Source: Blastopirellula retiformator (GTDB lineage Bacteria; Planctomycetota; Planctomycetia; Pirellulales; Pirellulaceae). From it: DNA of 64,000 nucleotides. How positions within the stretch are numbered: the stretch's first letter is position 1; every line of letters starts with the position of its first letter. Positions 1 to 7,186 of the stretch are shown here, one piece after another. Location: positions 1,538,082 to 1,602,081 of the forward strand of contig NZ_SJPF01000001.1 in assembly GCF_007859755.1 (NCBI RefSeq). The letters run 5' to 3'. Below the pieces are notes generated by a model. That model made no database searches. It worked only from the letters and a program-made list of their open reading frames with translations, and was not told where the DNA came from. The position numbers and the translations under genes are program-made.

Positions 1-1
1 T

Positions 2-571
2 CCGAATTACATTGGCCCGCGATGGTTTTCGCGACTCGGGTTGAATGAGTTTACTCCGCTTAAAATGGAGGGGATCGAGTTTGTTTGGATTCGCTTAGAT
101 AAGCTTAGCGAGGAGCAACGCCCCGCGATCTATTCTCAGCTCGCCGAACTATCGCAAATTCCGCTGCTTAATTTTGGCGGCAACTCACTTACCGATGAGG
201 AAGTCGGCAGGTTGTTGGCGGCGCGAAAACGCTGGCCAATTCGTAAGCTATGGATTGGTGGGCCAAATTTCCGCGGACATTCACTGGAAAATGTCCGGTC
301 GCTTTCGTCCTTGGTGATGATCCGCATCGGCTCCCCGAGCTTTGACGACAAGGGATTCGACGCTATTTCCCGGTGGTCATCGCTGGAGTCGGTCAACGTT
401 CCAAACTCCTCGGTAACGGCCGAATCGGTTCAGATGGCAGCGAAGATGCCGAACCTGCAATACGTTAATTTTTTGGACACCGAGGTTACCGCAGGCGATT
501 GCGTGGTGCTCAAAGAGCGAGGTATTGAGTATTCGGTTGGAAAAACGGTCGAGCCTTCCGCGTCCGATTGA
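2..571 (+). CDS. LRR-like hypothetical protein, 5' truncated by window edge
   Basis: The frame is open from base 2 to the TGA at 569-571, and the first possible start inside the window (TTG 41) has no ribosome site, so the gene most likely begins upstream of the window. The visible protein has irregular repeats of the form 'L..L..L.I....F.D.GF.AI' (for example LSSLVMIRIG and WSSLESVNVPNSSV), which resemble degenerate leucine-rich repeats of the kind common in planctomycete cytoplasmic proteins. No signal peptide, membrane segment or catalytic motif can be seen in the visible part. Function unknown. The stop codon lies about 60 bases before the frameshifted membrane gene that follows on the same strand. 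Confidence 0.6.
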   Translation, partial: PNYIGPRWFSRLGLNEFTPLKMEGIEFVWIRLDKLSEEQRPAIYSQLAELSQIPLLNFGGNSLTDEEVGRLLAARKRWPIRKLWIGGPNFRGHSLENVRSLSSLVMIRIGSPSFDDKGFDAISRWSSLESVNVPNSSVTAESVQMAAKMPNLQYVNFLDTEVTAGDCVVLKERGIEYSVGKTVEPSASD

Positions 572-630
572 ATAGGAGTTGTCGCACTTTTCACGTGACG
601 ACGCGAGTTTCGTTCGGTAACTTGATCCGA

Positions 631-1240
631 ATGGAAGCCCCCGCCGCCAATTCGACTGCTCAGATTTCGATCATGCCGCGACGCCGTTGGCTTGCCCGCG
701 TCGCTACATGGGGCGTGTTTCTGTTGTTCGCCTTACCGCTGACGTGGGTTTGTTTTGCGGGCGATATTGTCGAAGAGGATGAAACGTTCACTTGCGGCAG
801 CGGTGGCGTCAATTTTCAGTTAGAAGATTGGGAGCATGGCTGGCCCTATGTTTTTCTCAATCGAGCCTATGCCGGTCCCGGCTCATCGTCGGTTGAGTTT
901 TTGGGGGAGAAACGCGGTTTCAGGGTAAACCCTTTCTTGCCGACCTGGCGATCTATGCGGCGACCATGACGGGGCTGCTGTGGTTGAATCGGCCGTGGCG
1001 GACTTGCGAAAACCAACTTGTCTTTTCGTTTTCGCTGCGTGCGGCGCTGGTCGAAGCGCCGGGCGTTGGCGTAACCTTGGTGCGATCGTCGTCGAGAAAC
1101 TCCAGCAAGATCCGGGCATCAAACCACGACTGTTTGCCATCCTTCAGATCACTGACGCGCTGTTTCCAAGAGAGTTCCATCGCTTCTACGCCTGGGGCGA
1201 TGGGGATCTCTTGGTAGAGCATCACCATTTCGCCAGATAA
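631..1240 (+). pseudogene. Membrane protein gene broken by two single-base frameshifts
   Basis: Three overlapping reading frames join into one protein if one base is restored at each of two homopolymers. The first frame (ATG 631, or 673) gives a basic N-terminus and a TM segment (VATWGVFLLFALPLTWV). Near 930 the C run in 'aaccctttctt' is one base short, and the frame shifts to a segment reading [17 protein letters not shown], a second TM. This is followed by [10 protein letters not shown], a motif I associate with planctomycete small membrane proteins. Near 1080 'ccttggtgcg' again lacks one base, moving to a third frame ([14 protein letters not shown]) that ends at TAA 1238-1240. Both breaks are losses of one base in a short run, so they could be real decay or base-calling errors. 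An IS element begins 12 bases after the stop. Confidence 0.5.
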
Positions 1241-1252
1241 CGTCCTAATTCC

Positions 1253-1284
1253 TGCGCACATTTGAGAGCCAGCCCTGGCTCTGG
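1253..1284 (+). repeat. Left terminal inverted repeat of the IS256-family element
   Basis: Reads TGCGCACATTTGA, then a 4-base mismatch block, then CAGCC and CTCTGG. The same blocks occur in the reverse complement of the right end. Confidence 0.8.
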
Positions 1285-1333
1285 TATGGATTTGATTACC
1301 AACATCAACCACCACCAGAACCAAGGACTGACC

Positions 1334-2554
1334 ATGACGAATGTACCAGAAGAACGGACCAGCGAAGAGATCCGGGATGCGATTAAAATTGACGGCGACG
1401 CGGTGCGGGGGCATCTTGATGAGCTGGTCCGCTCAACCGTCGAGGAGACGTTGAATCAGATGCTCGATGCCGAAGCGGATCAGATTTGCAAGGCGAAACG
1501 CTACGAACGTTCACCAGACCGCGTCGATTCGCGAGCCGGGTCGTATTCGCGGAAGCTGCAGACCAAGGCGGGCGAGGTTTCGCTGAAAGTTCCGCGACTG
1601 CGGAGCTTGCCGCTCGAGACGCAGATCATCGAACGCTACAAGCGACGCGAATCGAGCGTCGAAGAGGCGCTCGTTGAGATGTATCTGGCAGGCGTTTCGG
1701 TCCGTCGCGTTGAAGACATCACCGAGGCGCTTTGGGGAACGCGAGTCAGCTCCAGCACCGTCAGCGAGCTGAACCAGAAGATCTACGAGCGGATCGAAGC
1801 GTGGCGAAATCGGCCGCTGGAAGGCGAACATCCGTACGTGATGCTCGACGGCATCTGGCTGAAACGTAGCTGGGGCGGCGAGGTGAAGAACGTGGCGATC
1901 TTAGTGGCGGTCGGCGTCGGCGCTGATGGACATCGCGAGATTCTCGGGGTCGCCGAAGGGAAGAAGGAGGATAGCGAAAGCTGGCGAACGTTCCTGCGTT
2001 ACCTGAAGGAGCGCGGATTGAAGGGCGTGCGGCTGATCACGAGCGACAAGTGCCTCGGCCTGGTCGAAGCGCTGGGAGACTTCTTCCCAGACGCGGCCTG
2101 GCAGCGCTGCATCGTCCACTTTTATCGCAACGTGTTGAAAGACGTGCCGCGAGCGAAGTCAGGCGACGTGGCGGCGATGCTGAAGGCGGTTCACGCGCAA
2201 GAGGATCGCGCGGCGGCGGAAGCGAAGGCAGCACTGGTCACCGAGAAGCTGATCTCGCTTCGGCTGGGCGCGGCGGCGAAATGCTTCCGCGACGGCTACC
2301 AGGAAACGCTGGCGTACATGGCGTTCCCGCGAGAACACTGGACGCGGCTGCGGAGCAACAACATGCTGGAGCGGATCATGAAAGAGATCCGGCGACGAAC
2401 ACGAGTCGTGGGAGCGTTTCCGGACGGCCAAAGCGCCCTGATGCTGGTCGCAGCCCGGCTGCGCCACATCGCCGGCACGCACTGGGGGACAAGGCGCTAC
2501 CTCGACATGGACCGCCTCCGCGAACCGGAGGAGCGAGAAGACGGCAAAGTTTAA
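1334..2554 (+). CDS. IS256-family (mutator-type) transposase
   Basis: A DDE transposase of 406 residues from ATG 1334. An in-frame upstream extension to 1262 exists but runs into the terminal repeat, so I prefer 1334. The N-terminal half carries the HTH and zinc-ribbon-like region ([16 protein letters not shown]). The catalytic half has [12 protein letters not shown] (first Asp), [14 protein letters not shown] (second Asp) and the late [20 protein letters not shown] (Glu). The usual SDAH/SDGH motif after the second Asp is SDKC here, an unusual variant, but the acidic residue remains. The length is normal for the family and the frame is intact, so the protein may be active. Confidence 0.9.
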   Translation: MTNVPEERTSEEIRDAIKIDGDAVRGHLDELVRSTVEETLNQMLDAEADQICKAKRYERSPDRVDSRAGSYSRKLQTKAGEVSLKVPRLRSLPLETQIIERYKRRESSVEEALVEMYLAGVSVRRVEDITEALWGTRVSSSTVSELNQKIYERIEAWRNRPLEGEHPYVMLDGIWLKRSWGGEVKNVAILVAVGVGADGHREILGVAEGKKEDSESWRTFLRYLKERGLKGVRLITSDKCLGLVEALGDFFPDAAWQRCIVHFYRNVLKDVPRAKSGDVAAMLKAVHAQEDRAAAEAKAALVTEKLISLRLGAAAKCFRDGYQETLAYMAFPREHWTRLRSNNMLERIMKEIRRRTRVVGAFPDGQSALMLVAARLRHIAGTHWGTRRYLDMDRLREPEEREDGKV

Positions 2555-2590
2555 AAAATTGTTTTTGCCGCGCGCGGCAAAAACAATTTT
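2555..2590 (+). terminator. Perfect 36-base palindrome directly after the transposase stop
   Basis: The two 18-base arms (AAAATTGTTTTTGCCGCG and its exact complement) abut with no spacer, starting at the base after the TAA stop and ending just before the right inverted repeat. It would form a strong hairpin ending in a run of T, so an intrinsic terminator for the transposase transcript (or against read-out) is the simplest reading. It could also fold as a cruciform. Confidence 0.65.
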
Positions 2591-2621
2591 CCAGAGTCAG
2601 GCTGAAAATCAAATGTGCGCA
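2591..2621 (-). repeat. Right terminal inverted repeat of the IS256-family element
   Basis: Read on the minus strand it begins TGCGCACATTTGA, then TTTT, CAGCC, TGA and CTCTGG, matching the left end apart from a few bases. Confidence 0.8.
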
Positions 2622-2782
2622 ACTTGACGGACGGTACCTTTCGCCAAGCTCGGTGCTGCGGAGACGAAGGAAGTGGTTGTCCCCTTCGACTTTCTTCAGC
2701 GTCGCCCAACCATCGGGCCAATTGTCGCCGTCGTTATCTTAGTTCGAACCGGCATGCCAGACAATCTAGCCCTGGGGCAGCG

Positions 2783-2941
2783 TTATTTCGCCGGAAGTAG
2801 CGACTCTTGCAGCTTCAGCAGTTCGGCGACCAACTTGACCGAGGCGTCTTTCTGAACGGAGTTCGTCCCCAGCCAAGTTTCGTAACCCACCTTCAGCGGC
2901 TTGCAATCGCATTGTTGGGCCAGCGCTGCGCTGCACCCAAT
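2783..2941 (-). pseudogene. Possible 3' fragment of a lost gene
   Basis: Between the IS end and mcsB the minus strand has a short frame ending at TAA 2783-2785 whose protein looks coding (GYETWLGTNSVQKDASVKLV, then AELLKLQESLLPAK). It is preceded by a stop (TAG) and no usable start codon. It may be the tail of a gene whose upstream part was removed when the IS inserted or recombined. The rest of 2622-2965 shows nothing I can support. A chance frame is possible. Confidence 0.3.
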
Positions 2942-2965
2942 CTACGGATTGGGAAAGGCCGGACC

Positions 2966-4048
2966 TTAGTTCTGGTCGGCCCCATCCTTTTCTTTTTGCG
3001 AGAGATAGCGTCGCAAGTACAGAGCCCGCTCGGAGTTGCGACCGGCGGTATCGAGCGGCCCGCCGCGCAGCTTTTGTAGGTGGGCCGGTTGGGTATCGAC
3101 AAACAGCTTGTTGATGTCGGCGATCACCAGGTCGTCGATCAGGCCGAGATTGACGCCCATCCGCACGCTCGAGAGCAGGTGCATCGTCTCTTCGCTGCTG
3201 ATCGTTTGCGCGGTCCGCAAGATGCCATAGGCGCGGCTGATCTTGTCGTGCAGATCTTGCTGGTTCTGTTTGAGCAGGAAGTCGCGAGCCCGGCGTTCGT
3301 AGTCGATGATCATCGGCACGACGTCGTGAACCTGATCGCGCAGTTCCAGTTCGCTGCGACCGAGGGTGATCTGGTTGCTAATCTGGTAGAAGTCGCCCAT
3401 CGCCTGCGAGCCTTCGCCATACAGGCCGCGAACCGCCAGGTTGATCTTCTGGAGGCTGCGGAAGACTTTCTCAATTTGCTGCGTGATCACCAGCGCCGGC
3501 AGGTGCAGCATGACGCTGACCCGCATACCGGTGCCGACGTTGGTCGGACAGGCGGTCAGATATCCGAGCTTTTCGTGAAAGGCGTAGGTCAACTTGCTCT
3601 CGAGCAGGTCGTCAACTTCGTTGATCTGATCCCAGGCGGCGACCAGGTCAAAACCGCTTTTCATCACCTGAATCCGGAGATGGTCTTCCTCGTTGATCAT
3701 CAGGCTCAAGCGTTCGTTCTGATCGATCGCCACGCTGCGGGCGCCTTCGGCTTCGACCAGTTCGCGGCTGATCAGCTGACGTTCGGCCAGAAAGTGGCGG
3801 TCGACGTCCGACAGTTCGTCGACCCGCAGGTAGGCCAGATTGGTTAGCTGCGGGACTTCCGCCAGGCGATCGCGGACTGCCTTGTCGATGGCGCCCCGGT
3901 CGGTGGCGGTACAGCGACGGATGAACGGGAATTCGGCGATGTTGCGGGCCAAACGAATTCGGCTGCTAATGACGATATCGGACTGGGGGCCTGCGCCCTT
4001 CATCCATTCGCCGGCTCGTCCTGTCAATTCGTTGAGGTCCACATTCAT
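2966..4048 (-). CDS. mcsB: Protein-arginine kinase McsB (ATP:guanido phosphotransferase)
   Basis: McsB phosphorylates arginine side chains of proteins, in Firmicutes marking them for ClpCP degradation. From the ATG at 4048 the protein is 360 residues. An upstream in-frame start would add 17 residues that do not look conserved, while AAGG stands just before 4048. Visible family features are the nucleotide-binding SSRIRLARNI near residue 30, the NEED loop near 119 and GYLTACPTNVGTGMRVSVM near 163-180, which holds the conserved active-site Cys. The gene lies 60 bases downstream of its activator mcsA on the same strand, the classic mcsA-mcsB order. No clp gene is in the window, so the protease partner is unknown here. 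Confidence 0.93.
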   Translation of the reverse strand: MNVDLNELTGRAGEWMKGAGPQSDIVISSRIRLARNIAEFPFIRRCTATDRGAIDKAVRDRLAEVPQLTNLAYLRVDELSDVDRHFLAERQLISRELVEAEGARSVAIDQNERLSLMINEEDHLRIQVMKSGFDLVAAWDQINEVDDLLESKLTYAFHEKLGYLTACPTNVGTGMRVSVMLHLPALVITQQIEKVFRSLQKINLAVRGLYGEGSQAMGDFYQISNQITLGRSELELRDQVHDVVPMIIDYERRARDFLLKQNQQDLHDKISRAYGILRTAQTISSEETMHLLSSVRMGVNLGLIDDLVIADINKLFVDTQPAHLQKLRGGPLDTAGRNSERALYLRRYLSQKEKDGADQN

Positions 4049-4108
4049 CCTTGGGTACACGTTTCTACGTCGATTGCCTGGGTGTCGCAATGGCTGCACA
4101 GCAAGCGG

Positions 4109-4642
4109 CTAGACGGTATGTTCGTCACCATGTTCATCTTCGCTTTCTTCCAGATTGCGAATCGTGTCGCGAAGTTCGGAGGCGCGTTCGTATTGTTCCA
4201 GACGAATCGCCTCGTTCATCTCTCGCCGCAATTGTATCAGTTTCGTCTGGCTCTCGGTGCTACGCTTGTGCGTCAGGGGATGTTTCCCCTTATGAATCAG
4301 GTCGCCATGGATGTTGACGATCAGCGGCTCTAGTTCGCTGGCGAAGAAGACGTAGTCGTGCGGGCAACCGAGTCGCCCCTGGTTGCGGAACTCAAAAAAG
4401 CTGATGCCGCAGATCGGGCAGCACTTTTCGTCCAGCTTCTCCAACTCTTTGGCGGTGTCGGCCACCTTCAACTGCTGGGCCAGCATTCCGGCCAGGCTCG
4501 CCTTGCCGGGCATGCCGCTGCCTGGGGTCTGCATCAGGTATTTTTGCGCACAACCCTCGCAGAGATGGATCTCTTGCGGTTCGGAGCCAGTCAGTTCCGT
4601 GATATGGAACGTCGCCGGTTTTTCGCATTGTTGGCACTTCAC
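4109..4642 (-). CDS. mcsA: McsA-like zinc-finger protein with UvrB/UvrC motif
   Basis: Activator or adaptor of McsB. I place the start at GTG 4642 because AAAGGGGA lies six bases before it and the zinc finger begins at once (the product starts MKCQQCEKP). The longer ATG start at 4705 has no ribosome site. Four Cys pairs can be seen: CQQC, CEGC, CPIC and a single CPH further on, typical of the zinc-binding half. The C-terminal third contains a UvrB/C-type motif (KLIQLRREMNEAIRLEQYE, then RASELRDTIRNLE), which in this family contacts Clp ATPases. The length of 177 residues is usual. Cotranscription with mcsB is likely from the 60-base spacing. Confidence 0.85.
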   Translation of the reverse strand: MKCQQCEKPATFHITELTGSEPQEIHLCEGCAQKYLMQTPGSGMPGKASLAGMLAQQLKVADTAKELEKLDEKCCPICGISFFEFRNQGRLGCPHDYVFFASELEPLIVNIHGDLIHKGKHPLTHKRSTESQTKLIQLRREMNEAIRLEQYERASELRDTIRNLEESEDEHGDEHTV

Positions 4643-4986
4643 GCTGATTCCCCTTTCACGTCGAAGAGCGGCCGGCGAAGCGAACCTTTGCTCGTACTTC
4701 GCCACTACATCAGAGCGTCTGGCTGCGGATGCGTTGACCTAAAGTCAGCCGCCGGGCCTAGATAAGCCGCCGACGGACAACTGGATTCTATCGGGGCAGG
4801 GGAACGCGTCAAGACGATCGTACCAGAGCAAGCGTACTTGATCGGGGGGCCTAAGTCGTGCATTTGCACTGGCTTACCGCTGCGCCGGCATTGCCGGTGA
4901 GCCAGACCCTTGCTAGGCTTGGACGCAGCCCGTTTGGTCACCTAGCTATCACCACCAACCGGCCCTGGTCGCCGCTTAGAAACCTG
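4643..4986. other. Divergent intergenic region mcsA / trpE with one hairpin
   Basis: This 344-base region separates two divergently read genes. It contains an 11-base stem (CTGGCTTACCG at 4869-4879 pairing with CGGTGAGCCAG at 4895-4905) in the likely trpE leader. I see no Trp-rich leader peptide and no second competing stem, so I do not call attenuation. An open frame runs through it into trpE from 4858 but is probably not translated. Confidence 0.4.
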
Positions 4987-6486
4987 ATGCCGCACGCACC
5001 TGACTTCGCCCAATTTTCCAAACTGGCCGCTGACCATGATATGGTCCCCGTTTTCCGGCGGTTGATCAGCGACTCACTAACTCCGGTTTCGGCTTTTCAT
5101 AAGCTCGATGACAGCGGGCCGGCCTGTCTGTTCGAGAGCGTGATTGGCGGCGAAAAGATCGGCCGCTACAGCTTTTTGGGGTTTCAGCCCGACTATCACC
5201 TGGCCGCGACCCGGACTGACGTGACGGTCACTACCGGCGGAAAGAGCGAAGAGTTCTCGTGCGAAAATCCGCTGGAAGAGCTCCGGCGCCGTTTGGCTGA
5301 CGTCCGCGTCGCCCACCTGGATGGGTTGCCTCCGTTTACCGGCGGCGCCATCGGGTATGCCGGGTACGACGTGATTCGCTATGTCGAGGATCTGCCTAAC
5401 GCCCCGGAAGATGACCGCGGACTGCCCGATCTTTCGTTTGGTTTCTATCACCGGTTGGTCGTTTTCGACAATGTCGCCAAGACGGTCGACGTGATCGTGC
5501 TAGCCAAGTGCGACGCAAAAGATGCGGCTGGGCTGAAACGGACATTTGACACCGCTTGCGGCGAGGTCGACGAAATTGTCGCGAAGTTGACCGCGTTTGA
5601 CGCCCAGCTGGTGCCGACCGACATCGACACCGGCGGCCCGGTCACGCTGAAGTACGAGTCGAACTTCACGCAGAATGGCTTTGAAGACGCGGTCCGCAGC
5701 TGCGTCGAGTACATCAAAGCGGGCGACATCTTTCAGGTCGTCGTCAGCCAACGCCTGCAGACCGACATCACCTGCGACCCGTTCGAGATCTACCGCACCT
5801 TGCGGATCGTGAACCCGAGCCCCTTCATGTTCTTCCTGCGGACCGCCGAAACGACCCTGGTCGGCAGTTCGCCTGAGATTATGGTTCGGGTCGTCGACGG
5901 GCACGTTACGGTTCGTCCACTGGCCGGCACCCGGCCCCGCGGCAGGAACGAAGACGAAGACAACGCCTTGGCCGAAGAGCTGCTGGCCGATCCCAAAGAA
6001 CGAGCCGAGCATGTGATGCTAGTTGACCTGGGCCGCAACGACGTCGGTCGCGTCGCCCAGTACCGCAGCGTCGAGGTATCGGACGTGATGGTGATCGAGC
6101 GGTACAGCCACGTAATGCACATCACGTCCAACGTCACCGGTCAGCTGCGCGACGACTGCGACGCGTTTGACGCTTTGGCCGCTTGCTTGCCGGCCGGAAC
6201 CGTTTCTGGCGCCCCCAAGGTTCGGGCGATGGAGATCATCGACGAGCTAGAAACCCGCCGCCGCGGTCCGTACGCTGGCGCCGTCGGCTATGTCGACTAC
6301 AGCGGCAACATGGACACCTGCATCGCACTGCGGACGATTGTGATTCAAGGGAATACCGCATACGTGCAAGCCGGCGCCGGCCTGGTCGCCGACAGCGTCC
6401 CCAGCAGCGAGTTCCAAGAGACGCTCAATAAGGCTCGCGGGCTGCTGAAGGCGATCGAGATTACGGAGCGCCGCGCGGGAAAGTAG
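4987..6486 (+). CDS. trpE: Anthranilate synthase component I
   Basis: Converts chorismate plus glutamine-derived ammonia to anthranilate, the first step of tryptophan synthesis. The ATG at 4987 gives 499 residues, the normal TrpE length; an open extension back to 4858 would add 43 unconserved residues. The N-terminal domain has CLFESV at residues 47-52, the region that binds tryptophan for feedback inhibition. The chorismate-binding domain shows PLAGTRPRGRNEDED, VDLGRNDVGRVA, PAGTVSGAPKVRAMEI and GPYAGAVGYVDYSGNMD. These favour TrpE over PabB. No trpG follows: the next gene is convergent and ends two bases away, so the glutamine amidotransferase must be elsewhere. Confidence 0.93.
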   Translation: MPHAPDFAQFSKLAADHDMVPVFRRLISDSLTPVSAFHKLDDSGPACLFESVIGGEKIGRYSFLGFQPDYHLAATRTDVTVTTGGKSEEFSCENPLEELRRRLADVRVAHLDGLPPFTGGAIGYAGYDVIRYVEDLPNAPEDDRGLPDLSFGFYHRLVVFDNVAKTVDVIVLAKCDAKDAAGLKRTFDTACGEVDEIVAKLTAFDAQLVPTDIDTGGPVTLKYESNFTQNGFEDAVRSCVEYIKAGDIFQVVVSQRLQTDITCDPFEIYRTLRIVNPSPFMFFLRTAETTLVGSSPEIMVRVVDGHVTVRPLAGTRPRGRNEDEDNALAEELLADPKERAEHVMLVDLGRNDVGRVAQYRSVEVSDVMVIERYSHVMHITSNVTGQLRDDCDAFDALAACLPAGTVSGAPKVRAMEIIDELETRRRGPYAGAVGYVDYSGNMDTCIALRTIVIQGNTAYVQAGAGLVADSVPSSEFQETLNKARGLLKAIEITERRAGK

Positions 6487-6488
6487 TT

Positions 6489-6986
6489 CTAGGTCGACTC
6501 TCCAGTCCAGCCCTGCACGATCTCCTCCACCTGTTCGCCATCCAGCGTTTCATGGGCCAGCAAATTGTCGGCGATCGCGGCCAGCGCCGCCCAGTGGTTT
6601 TCGGCATCGAGCAACTGGTAGATCTGACGGGTCGCTTCTTCCAGGTAGCGCAGGCGTTTCTTCTCGTCGCGAAATAGCGGCGTCGCCGCTTCCCAGGCAG
6701 CTCGCCAATCGTCGGACCACTCGGCGACATGGCCAGGGTGAAACGGCTCGCCGCTGTAGAGCATTTCGGCGACTGGCCCGGCCAACGCGACCAGCACAAA
6801 TTTCTCCTGCCGATCTTTGGGGGTGAATTGCGAGATCCGCCACTCGATCTGGGCGTCGCCAAATCGCCGCGGCCCGTCGTCATCTTCTGGCTCAATCGTG
6901 ACTCGCCGCACGCGGGCGCCAACCAGGACCGCCATGAAGGCGTGTCCCGACTCGTGGTAGGCGATTACGTCAGGTTCTTCGTCCAT
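6489..6986 (-). CDS. Small FtsH-peptidase (M41)-like zinc metalloprotease domain protein
   Basis: A 165-residue protein consisting only of an M41-like domain. Near the N-terminus it has AYHESGHAFMAVLVGA, matching the HExGH zinc motif of FtsH. About 50 residues later ALAGPVAEMLYSGE parallels the LGGRAAEE segment, and WSDDWRAAW could give the third (Asp) ligand. There is no AAA domain and no membrane segment, so it is not FtsH. It could be a stand-alone protease or a regulator. I chose ATG 6986 because AGGAAAC precedes it by a few bases; the longer frame to 7166 has a Pro-rich, unconserved extension. It is transcribed divergently from the dehydrogenase gene. Confidence 0.75.
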   Translation of the reverse strand: MDEEPDVIAYHESGHAFMAVLVGARVRRVTIEPEDDDGPRRFGDAQIEWRISQFTPKDRQEKFVLVALAGPVAEMLYSGEPFHPGHVAEWSDDWRAAWEAATPLFRDEKKRLRYLEEATRQIYQLLDAENHWAALAAIADNLLAHETLDGEQVEEIVQGWTGEST

Positions 6987-7186
6987 CGTTTCCTTTCCGT
7001 ATCGTCGCAGCATAGCAGATTGTGGCGGTGCGACGGTTTGGGAAGGGGCAATTGGCCAGTTCGAGGGGAGGGCAGGGGACGGTGGCAGGAATTGCTTGGG
7101 CGGTCTGGTAGAATTGCTGACTCGCTCCACCTCACTTCGCTTTGCCTGCCGAGCTCCCCTGCGCACCTGGATAGACCGACGCCGCT

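Larger units (their letters stand above)
1253..2621 (+). mobile_element. IS256-family insertion sequence
   Basis: The element is bounded by imperfect inverted repeats of about 31 bases, starting with the identical 13-mer TGCGCACATTTGA read inward from each end. It contains one transposase gene. The gene arrangement (a single ORF of about 400 codons and ends of 25-35 bases) fits IS256. The 8-9 bases outside each end (ending at 1252 and beginning at 2622) do not match, so no target duplication is visible. Confidence 0.85.

Noticed and set aside
953-1414. 153-codon minus-strand frame with [20 protein letters not shown]
   Set aside because: The protein looks partly plausible, but the opposite strand carries a gene with membrane helices and the FSLRAALV motif once two bases are restored, and the minus frame runs across the IS left end.
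3080-3847. 255-codon plus-strand open frame opposite mcsB
   Set aside because: Fully antisense to the conserved kinase, with a repetitive Asp/Val/Gln composition typical of shadow frames.
4860-4986. Tryptophan attenuator in front of trpE
   Set aside because: Only one hairpin and a single Trp codon in the open leader frame; no alternative pairing or T run.
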